From assembly GCF_028682455.1 (NCBI RefSeq), contig NZ_JANHLD010000001.1, positions 248,001 to 312,000 on the forward strand: a stretch of 64,000 bases of DNA, in the 5' to 3' direction. The stretch is from Pseudomonas putida (GTDB lineage Bacteria > Pseudomonadota > Gammaproteobacteria > Pseudomonadales > Pseudomonadaceae). Shown piece by piece: positions 57,018 through 64,000 of the stretch (its first letter is position 1; every line of letters starts with the position of its first letter). Both the position numbers and the translations under genes were made by a program. Below the pieces are notes generated by a model. That model ran no database searches and was not told the DNA's origin. It was given only the letters and a program-made list of their open reading frames with translations.

Positions 57018-58729
57018 CGATGGGGTTCCTGATGTTGTTGCTGTTCGTACCAGAATTTTCGTCGCAGCAGTTCGGACGGGTTGTCCGGGATCTGCCGCAG
57101 CCATTGCTCCAGGGCCTGGCGCTGCTCGGCATCCAGGGTGCTGTCCTGCGGGCGCTTCGGCGGCTGGGTGGTCTGTTCATCATCGCCGGTGGCCGGGTGC
57201 TGCGCCTGTTCACTGGCGTTGTCGGCGTCCTCGTTGTTGTCGCTGGGCTGCTGCGCAGGCTTCTCGCTGGCCGGGGCCTGGTTGTTTTGCGCGGTGCTGG
57301 CGTTGTCGGCCTGCGTCTCGGGTGTGTCCTGGTCCATGTCCTGGGGCGGCTGCTCGGGCTTTTTCGTCTGCTGTTCCTTGAGTATCCGTTCGACCAGGGC
57401 TTTGTTGCTCAGCGCGGCCTGTAGTTCCGGTTGGCGCTCCAGCGCCTGTTCATAGGCATCCACGGCTGCTTCCAGTTCACCGCTGCGGGCCAGGGCGTTG
57501 CCGCGATTGTAATGGTCGGCGGCGCTGTTGCCTTGGGCGAACAGGCGGGCGGCACCGTTGAAGTCGCCTGCCTCGTACAGGGCCAGGCCTTTCCACTGGC
57601 GGTCCTCGAAACGCTGGGCGGCCTCGGCCGGGCGCTGTTGCTCGAGCAATCGCTGGCCTTGCTGGTCGGGCCGCAGCCACAGGTCATCGAGCTCGAAGGC
57701 ATGGCTTGGCTGCGGCAGCACCAGCAGCAGCGGCAGGCAGAACAGCCAGCCGCGCCGCCCGGCGCAGGCGGCCAGCAGCAGTAGTGGCAACAGCAGCCAA
57801 TAGCCCTGGTCGGCCCAACTGTCCAGTTGCAGGGTCTGGCCATCGCCTCGCAGCCGTTTTGGTGTGTCGAACAGGCGCAGGCCGCGCAGGTCGAGGTCGT
57901 CGATACGGGCGGTACGGTAGCGTCCACCGGTGCTGGTGATGAATGACCGCAAGCTGGCGCTGTCCAGGCGGGGCATGAGAATGCCGCCCTGGTCATCCTT
58001 GAGGAATTCACCGTTGGCTTGCTTGACCGGCGCGCCCTCGGCAGTGCCGATCCCCAACATCAGCAGGCTGGGGCCCTGGCGACCGAGGGCCTGGCTGATG
58101 CCTTCTCGCTCCTGAGGGCTCAATGACGACCCCACCAGCAACAGGCGACCCTGGCCAAGGCCTGCCTGGGCCAACAGGGCCAGGCCCTTGCGTACGGCCA
58201 GGTCGGCGCGCTGGCCGGCCTGGGGCATGATCGACGGGGTAAGGGCCTCGAGCAGGTTGCGGCTGGTGGCCAGGTCGTCCGACAACGGCACCAGGACATG
58301 CGCACTGCCGGCATAGACAATGATCGCCGTCTGGCTGTCGCGCCGATGCTCGAGGACATCGAGGATCTTGCGTCGGGCCTGTTCGAGGCGCGTGGGCTGG
58401 GCATCCTCGGCGAGCATTTGCGGGGTCAGTTCGAGCAGGATCACCAGGGGATCGGCCGGGCGCTGCCGGGTTTCTTCCAGGCGCTGCCAACTGGGCCCCA
58501 ACAGCGCCAGTACGGTGAGCAGCCAGGCCAGGCCCAGGGCAATCCATGGCAGCTTGCTGGTGCGTCCATTGCCACCGCCGAGCAGCACGGCATGGAAACT
58601 GGGCGGCAGGATCATCTGCCAGCGGCCGGCGCGTTTTTGCCGGTGCCAGAGTTTCCACAGCAACCAGGCAAGCAGCGGCACCACGATCAGCCAGGCCGGG
58701 CGCAACCATTGCGGCCACAGGTCAATCAT
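57014..58729 (-). CDS. BatB-like VWA/TPR membrane protein with degenerate MIDAS
   Basis: 571-aa protein: two N-terminal helices (WLIVVPLLAWLLWKLW; LPWIALGLAWLLTVLALLG), a von Willebrand A domain, a further helix (near residue 325), and a TPR region (DHYNRGNALARSGELEAAVD). A long charged Gln/Asp/Glu-rich C-terminus carries the DNASTAQNN and EDADNASEQ stretches. The metal site that should read DxSxS instead reads ELTPQM, so metal-dependent binding is doubtful. ATG 58729 overlaps the batA stop (ATGA). The VWA-TPR combination fuses BatB-like and BatC-like parts. Confidence 0.87.
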   Translation of the reverse strand: MIDLWPQWLRPAWLIVVPLLAWLLWKLWHRQKRAGRWQMILPPSFHAVLLGGGNGRTSKLPWIALGLAWLLTVLALLGPSWQRLEETRQRPADPLVILLELTPQMLAEDAQPTRLEQARRKILDVLEHRRDSQTAIIVYAGSAHVLVPLSDDLATSRNLLEALTPSIMPQAGQRADLAVRKGLALLAQAGLGQGRLLLVGSSLSPQEREGISQALGRQGPSLLMLGIGTAEGAPVKQANGEFLKDDQGGILMPRLDSASLRSFITSTGGRYRTARIDDLDLRGLRLFDTPKRLRGDGQTLQLDSWADQGYWLLLPLLLLAACAGRRGWLFCLPLLLVLPQPSHAFELDDLWLRPDQQGQRLLEQQRPAEAAQRFEDRQWKGLALYEAGDFNGAARLFAQGNSAADHYNRGNALARSGELEAAVDAYEQALERQPELQAALSNKALVERILKEQQTKKPEQPPQDMDQDTPETQADNASTAQNNQAPASEKPAQQPSDNNEDADNASEQAQHPATGDDEQTTQPPKRPQDSTLDAEQRQALEQWLRQIPDNPSELLRRKFWYEQQQHQEPHR

Positions 58730-59802
58730 CGGCGTCTCCTCAGGCGCAGGCGTTTGAGCCGCTCGCGCCATTGCGGGTGCGGGGCGAGGAAGCTGGGCCG
58801 GCGCAGCAGGCGTTGCAGCAGGTTGTCTGGCCATTGTTCGCGAACCACCAGCACCAGGCTGAGCAACAAGGCCAGGGCCAGCGGCCAGCTGTAGAGCGCC
58901 TGGGCGGTACGCGCCTGGGTCGGCTGCTGGGCCACCGGCTCCAGGCGATCGAGGGCGTTGTCGATGGCTTGGAGTTCTTCACCGTCACGGGCCCTGAAGT
59001 AGGTGCCGCCGGTTTGTTCGGCGATTTCCCTGAGCGAGGCTTCGTCCAGGTCCAGGCTCGGGTTGATGCCGAGCAGGCCTGCGGTGCCGGACGCCTCGGG
59101 GTCGGCTCCGATGCCGATGGTGTAGATGCGCACGTTTTCCTGGGCAGCCAGGCGTGCGGCGGTCAGCGGATGGATCTGACCGCCGTTGTTGGCGCCGTCG
59201 GTCACCAGTACCAACACCCGGCTCTGCGCCGGACGCTGGCGCAGGCGCTTGAGCGCCAGGCCAATGGCGTCGCCGATGGCGGTGTTCTTACCGGCGATGC
59301 CGATCTGCGCCTCGTCGAGGAAGGTGCGCACGGTGTGGCGGTCGAAGGTCAGGGGCGCCTGCAGGTAGGCCTGGCTGCCGAACAGGATCAGGCCGACGCG
59401 ATCACCCTGGCGCTGCTCGAGAAAGTCGCCGAGCAGTGACTTGACCAGGCTCAGGCGGCTGACTTCTTCGCCCTGCCAGTGCATGTCGGGGAAGTCCATG
59501 GAGCCGGACACGTCCACCGCCACTAGCAGGTCGCGGCCACTGGCGGCTACCGGCAATGGCTCACCCAGCCATTGCGGGCGGGCGGCGGCGAACAGCAGCA
59601 ACAGCCAGACCAGCACGAAGGGTGCCTGTTGCCGCCAGGTCGGCAGGTTCAGACGCGCGCGGCGGCCGGCAAGGCCTTCGAGTTCATCCAGAAAGCTGAC
59701 CTTGAGCACCGGCTCGCCGCTGTCGGCGGCAGGCAGCAGCAGGCGCGCCAGCCAAGGCAATGGCAACAGCACGAAAATCCACGGCCAGGCCAACTCAAAC
59801 AT
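58726..59802 (-). CDS. BatA-like VWA membrane protein
   Basis: 358-aa protein with an N-terminal helix (MFELAWPWIFVLLPLPWLARLL), a second helix (FVLVWLLLLFAAARPQWLG), a VWA domain with an intact MIDAS DVSGSMD plus the later VTDGANNGG, and a C-terminal helix (LALALLLSLVLVVREQW). It overlaps the DUF4381 gene by 8 bases upstream and batB by 4 bases downstream. Likely a membrane component that interacts with BatB and the MoxR ATPase. Confidence 0.92.
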   Translation of the reverse strand: MFELAWPWIFVLLPLPWLARLLLPAADSGEPVLKVSFLDELEGLAGRRARLNLPTWRQQAPFVLVWLLLLFAAARPQWLGEPLPVAASGRDLLVAVDVSGSMDFPDMHWQGEEVSRLSLVKSLLGDFLEQRQGDRVGLILFGSQAYLQAPLTFDRHTVRTFLDEAQIGIAGKNTAIGDAIGLALKRLRQRPAQSRVLVLVTDGANNGGQIHPLTAARLAAQENVRIYTIGIGADPEASGTAGLLGINPSLDLDEASLREIAEQTGGTYFRARDGEELQAIDNALDRLEPVAQQPTQARTAQALYSWPLALALLLSLVLVVREQWPDNLLQRLLRRPSFLAPHPQWRERLKRLRLRRRR

Positions 59803-60289
59803 GTTTGCGGATCCAGGTTTCGACCGCCTGGTTGAGCCCGGCAATGGCCTTGTCGTCGAGCTTGCACTCGGGCTTGTAGGCGCCTTCGACCAGCACCATC
59901 CAGCGGGTCAGGCCGGCGGCCGGGCAGCGGTTGTCGAGGAAGGCCAGCCATTGGCGACCGTTGAGGGTATGGCTGTGGCTGCCGGGGTAATGGTTACGGC
60001 ACAGGCGCTTGAGCAGGGCATTGATCTGCTGCAGCCAGGCACCGGCCGGCTCGCCATCGTAGGGCTTGGGTAGGAGGGCTAGCTCCGCCAGGGCTTCGAC
60101 ACGGATCGGATCCAGGGGCAGTTCGGCGCGCACGATGGGCTTATTGCCCGGGCGCCAGTGACGCAGGCGCCACAGGCCCCAACCCAGTACCGGCAGCAGG
60201 GCCAGCAACACCCACCAGCCAGGCGCCAGCGGCCACCAGCCAATCGGCGGCGGGGCAATCAATGGCTGCAGTTGCTCCAGCGGGTTCAC
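59795..60289 (-). CDS. DUF4381 membrane protein
   Basis: 164-aa protein with one hydrophobic helix (about residues 20-42, GWWPLAPGWWVLLALLPVLGW) and a cytoplasmic C-terminal region (LLPKPYDGEPAGAWLQQINALLKR; NGRQWLAFLDNRCP). It matches the DUF4381 protein found in moxR/VWA operons. It overlaps the DUF58 stop by 4 bases and batA by 8. Role unknown. Confidence 0.88.
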   Translation of the reverse strand: MNPLEQLQPLIAPPPIGWWPLAPGWWVLLALLPVLGWGLWRLRHWRPGNKPIVRAELPLDPIRVEALAELALLPKPYDGEPAGAWLQQINALLKRLCRNHYPGSHSHTLNGRQWLAFLDNRCPAAGLTRWMVLVEGAYKPECKLDDKAIAGLNQAVETWIRKHV

Positions 60290-61230
60290 TGGCCTTTCCC
60301 CGGTCGTTGCGCGTTGAGGTACTCGCGCAGTTGCTCGATCATTTCGCTTTGGGTGCTCAAGGGCATCAGTACCACGCGCAGCTTTTGCGCCAGCAGTTCC
60401 CAGCGCTCGATGCGCGCATCGCTTTGTTGACGGTAGCTCTGGCGCAAGGTCGGGTCGAGGGTGTCGAGCTCGAGCTGCGCACCGTGCTGGGCAAAGCGCA
60501 GCAGGCCGGCGGCGGGCAGGGCGTGGTCGAGGGGGTCGGACAGCGGCAGCAGGAGCAGGTCGCAGTGGCGCGACAGCAGGCTCAGCTGTTGCTCTACGGT
60601 CGGGCTCAGGGCGCGCTCGTCGCAGATGATAATGGCAAGGCTGCCCGGACGCAGCACCTCACGGGCGCGGCGCAGGGCCAGGCCGAGGCTGTCTGCCTGG
60701 GGTTGGGCCTCGGTGTGCAGTGACTGGTTCACCCGTGCCAGGCGGTTGAGCAACTGCAGCAGGCTCTGCTTGCTGCGCCGGGGTCTGATTTCGTAGTGCT
60801 CGTTGTCGCCGAACACCAGGCCGCCGATGCGGTCGTTGTGACCCAGGGCGGCCCAGCCGATCAGGGCAGCGGCTTGCGCGGCGAGCACCGACTTGAACAT
60901 CAGTCCCGAGCCGAAGAACAGGCGCTGGCTCTGCTCGACCAGGATGAAAATAGGGCGTTCGCGCTCTTCATGAAACAGCTTGGTGTGGGGCTCCTGGGTA
61001 CGCGCCGTCACCCGCCAGTCGATGTTGCGCACATCGTCGCCGGCCTGGTAGACCCGCACCTGGTCGAAATCGACCCCGCGCCCGCGCAGTTTGGAGTGGT
61101 GCAGGCCCACCAGCGGGCTGCGCTGGCCGGGCCGGGAGAACAGCTGCACTTCACGCACGCGATGACGCATCTCGATCAGCTCGGCGAGGCTGATACGGAT
61201 TCCGGGCGCGGCCAGCAGGCGTTCGGGCAT
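60286..61230 (-). CDS. DUF58 (YeaD/MoxR-associated) protein
   Basis: 314-aa protein. The family segment GLHHSKLRGRGVDFDQVRVYQAGDDVRNIDWRVTART is present, split by its characteristic arginines, followed by FHEERERPIFILVEQSQRL, a VWA-like fold. DUF58 proteins are always linked to MoxR ATPases. Four bases separate its start from the moxR stop. Likely an adaptor or substrate of the MoxR machine. Confidence 0.93.
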   Translation of the reverse strand: MPERLLAAPGIRISLAELIEMRHRVREVQLFSRPGQRSPLVGLHHSKLRGRGVDFDQVRVYQAGDDVRNIDWRVTARTQEPHTKLFHEERERPIFILVEQSQRLFFGSGLMFKSVLAAQAAALIGWAALGHNDRIGGLVFGDNEHYEIRPRRSKQSLLQLLNRLARVNQSLHTEAQPQADSLGLALRRAREVLRPGSLAIIICDERALSPTVEQQLSLLSRHCDLLLLPLSDPLDHALPAAGLLRFAQHGAQLELDTLDPTLRQSYRQQSDARIERWELLAQKLRVVLMPLSTQSEMIEQLREYLNAQRPGKGQ

Positions 61231-61234
61231 GGCG

Positions 61235-62194
<960 letters not shown>

Positions 62195-62321
62195 CGTTGA
62201 CGATTCCTGGAAAAATGCCAGGGCGTACCGCGTGAAAGCGCCCGGGCGGGGGCTGTTACTTTAATGCATCCGGGGGGCTGGGGACTAATGGCGTCGCGTA
62301 AATTTGTGCAGGTGCAAAGGC

Positions 62322-62380
62322 GTCGCGGGGCCAGCGCGCTCCTGCAGGTACGTGCAGGAGCGGGCTGGCCCCGCGATCAC
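62322..62380 (+). repeat. Variant inverted REP pair
   Basis: GTCGCGGGGCCAGCGCGCTCC and GGAGCGGGCTGGCCCCGCGAT face each other around TGCAGGTACGTGCA. The core GGCC differs from the GGCAAGCC form elsewhere, so it is a variant copy. It lies between moxR and the MHS transporter. Confidence 0.8.
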
Positions 62381-62385
62381 ACGCC

Positions 62386-63714
62386 TCAGTTCTTGAACTT
62401 GGAGTGCTTGTAGCCCTGGTCGCACAGGGCAAACACCACCACTAGCACCGCGGCGACCGCCAGGATCACCGCAACGCCGTCGGTGGAATGGGTCGCAGAG
62501 CTGGCCACCAGGGCCAGGCCACCCAGGGGTGCCAGGCCACCGGCCACGGCAGTGCCGATCTCACGACCAGTACCGAAGCCCGAGGAGCGGGTCTGGGTCG
62601 GGAACTGGCGGCTGAGGAACGAGCCCTGTGGTGCGAACATCATCGGCGCCAACAGGCCGGTACCGATGGCGATGGCGAGGTAGATCTTCATCGGCTCGCC
62701 AGTATTGAGCAGTGCCAGGAACGGGTAGGCGAACAGCACCGAGAACACACCACCGAGGATCAGCACGGTCTTGCTGCTCCAGCGGTCGCAGAGCCAGCCG
62801 AAGAACGGCACGGCAAAGATCGCCACCAGGCTGGCAATGGTCACCGACAGCGAGGTGACATGGGCTTCGACGCCCTTGAACTGGGTCAGGTAGGCCAGGG
62901 AGAAGGTCTTGAAGATGTAGCTCAGGGCGTTGTAGCCGATGGCCACGAAGAACACCACGGCCAGGCCCTTGAGGTCATTCTTGAACAGCAGTTTGAGCGG
63001 CGAGACCTGGTCCTTTTTCGGGGTCTTGTCGAGCTCCTTGAAGTCCGGGGTCTCGGGGATGCTCCTGCGCACCCACAGGCCGACACCGACCAGCACGATG
63101 CTGCAGATGAACGGGATGCGCCAGCCGCCGGCCAGCAGGAAGTCGTTGCCGTTCATGGTCAGCAGGTAGACGGTCAGCGACGACAGCAGCAGGCCCAGGT
63201 TCAGGCCCAGTGCCGGCCAGGCGCCCTGGCTGCCGCGTTTGCCTTCGCTGGCGTGCTCGTAGGAGGTGACCGCCGCGCCTGCAAGCTCTGCACCGGCACC
63301 CAGGCCCTGGATGATGCGCACGAAGACCAGGATGATCGGCGCCCAGATGCCGATCGTGGCATAGCTGGGGATCAGGCCGATCAGCGTGGTGCACACGCCC
63401 ATCAGGCAGAAGGTGAGCACCAGCACCTGTTTGCGGCCGAAGCGGTCGCCCAAATAGCCGAACAGCACGCCACCGAAAGGCCGGGCGATAAAGCCGATGG
63501 CGAAGGTGGAAAAGGCCAGCAGCGAGGCCACGGCCGGGTTGCTGGCGTCGAAGAAAATCTTCGAGAACACAATCGCCGCCATGGTGGCGTAGAGGTAGAA
63601 GTCATACCACTCCAGCATCGAGCCGAAGATCGTCGCCGCCGCGACTTTGCGCAGGCGCTTCTTTTTCTGTTCCGGGGTTTCTGTCGCGGCCGCAGCCGCC
63701 TCATGTACCGACAT
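62386..63714 (-). CDS. MHS-family MFS transporter
   Basis: 442-aa, 12-helix transporter of the metabolite:H+ symporter group. The MFS signature region GDRFGRKQVLVLTF follows helix 2. The MHS-typical start is ATIFGSMLEWYDFYLYATMAAIV, with ARPFGGVLFGYLG. Substrates in this group are organic acids such as alpha-ketoglutarate, citrate or proline betaine. It lies 45 bp from the gene resembling lhgO on the same strand, so uptake of a dicarboxylate or hydroxy acid is a reasonable guess. Confidence 0.9.
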   Translation of the reverse strand: MSVHEAAAAATETPEQKKKRLRKVAAATIFGSMLEWYDFYLYATMAAIVFSKIFFDASNPAVASLLAFSTFAIGFIARPFGGVLFGYLGDRFGRKQVLVLTFCLMGVCTTLIGLIPSYATIGIWAPIILVFVRIIQGLGAGAELAGAAVTSYEHASEGKRGSQGAWPALGLNLGLLLSSLTVYLLTMNGNDFLLAGGWRIPFICSIVLVGVGLWVRRSIPETPDFKELDKTPKKDQVSPLKLLFKNDLKGLAVVFFVAIGYNALSYIFKTFSLAYLTQFKGVEAHVTSLSVTIASLVAIFAVPFFGWLCDRWSSKTVLILGGVFSVLFAYPFLALLNTGEPMKIYLAIAIGTGLLAPMMFAPQGSFLSRQFPTQTRSSGFGTGREIGTAVAGGLAPLGGLALVASSATHSTDGVAVILAVAAVLVVVFALCDQGYKHSKFKN

Positions 63715-63759
63715 GGGAGGTTTCCTTTTTGTCTTTGTAGTTATGTGTGCAGCTGGGGT

Positions 63760-64000
63760 TCAGCGGGTCTTGAAAATCCTGTCGGCGATCATCTGGCCGA
63801 TCGGGATGGCAGAGGTGGCGGCCGGTGACGGTGCGTTGCAGACATGCACCATGCGTGGCGTCTCGGCGAACAGGAAGTCGTGCACCAGGGTGCCGTTGCG
63901 CATCACCGCCTGGGCGCGGATGCCGGCTTCGTAGGGCAGCAGGTCTTCGATATCGAGCGACGGGCAGTACTTGCGGCACTGCTCCAGGTAACCGCCCTTG
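63760..64000 (-). CDS. lhgO: L-2-hydroxyglutarate oxidase-like FAD protein (partial, 5' end outside window)
   Basis: Only the C-terminal 79 residues are visible. They read GYLEQCRKYCPSLDIEDLLP, then YEAGIRAQAVMRNGTLVHDF, and HVCNAPSPAATSAIPIG. This matches the C-terminus of LhgO, a membrane-associated FAD enzyme that oxidises L-2-hydroxyglutarate to 2-oxoglutarate and passes electrons to quinone. The stop is TGA at 63762-63760. It would be the gene upstream of the MHS transporter. The assignment rests on a short segment. Confidence 0.7.
   Translation of the reverse strand, partial: KGGYLEQCRKYCPSLDIEDLLPYEAGIRAQAVMRNGTLVHDFLFAETPRMVHVCNAPSPAATSAIPIGQMIADRIFKTR

Overview
The window is a GC-rich chromosomal segment from a pseudomonad, most likely of the Pseudomonas putida group. 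The evidence is the gene order leuC-leuD-methyltransferase-leuB-asd-usg-fimV-truA-trpF-accD-folC-dedD-cvpA-purF-metZ, the many REP repeats built on a GCGGGCTTGCCCCGCGA core, and the frequent ATGA start/stop overlaps. It is mostly conserved housekeeping DNA with a few accessory patches. I found no CRISPR array, prophage, or recognisable defence island, and nothing I would call a new multi-gene system.

Layout. Positions 1-3573 (minus strand) hold a PAS-rich GGDEF/EAL signalling protein cut by the window edge and a LysR regulator divergent from leuC. Positions 3706-10155 carry leucine biosynthesis (leuC, leuD, leuB), a methyltransferase, asd and a catalytically degenerate Asd paralogue. Positions 10227-21912 carry fimV, truA, trpF, accD, folC, a SPOR protein, cvpA, purF, metZ and a short-chain dehydrogenase. 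A tRNA cluster (one Val-TAC, three identical Asp-GTC) lies at 22079-22672, followed by a lipoprotein, a tiny acidic ORF, an AraC regulator and a membrane-anchored nitrilase-fold protein that lacks its catalytic residues. Positions 26314-30277 encode an iron-type cell-surface signalling system (ECF sigma, FecR-like anti-sigma, TonB-dependent transducer) with a Fur-box-like site in front. fadH, a D-cysteine desulfhydrase-like enzyme and a cytochrome b561 follow.

Positions 34156-35389 are a complete IS5-family insertion sequence with inverted repeats, a 4-bp target duplication and a frameshifted transposase. It sits directly upstream of a solitary arsB arsenite pump. From 36798 the backbone resumes: a DUF1853 protein, nadK, a metallophosphatase, a rhomboid protease, a DUF1315 protein, a DUF2797 protein, pepN, a Ycf48-like protein with an RND-type exporter, a lactonase, a small exported protein, and the sbcD-sbcC-GST operon. 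The moxR-DUF58-DUF4381-batA-batB-batD operon (minus strand) runs from 62194 to 55389. The window ends in an MHS-family transporter and the 3' end of a gene matching L-2-hydroxyglutarate oxidase (lhgO).

Most interesting points: the structured accD leader, the putative pseudoenzymes (Usg-like Asd, nitrilase-like membrane protein, BatB with a broken MIDAS), the frameshifted IS5 transposase beside an orphan arsB, the terminator squeezed against asd, and two small proteins at 23875 and 49676. Functional calls come from recognising motifs and family features by eye; no database search was run.
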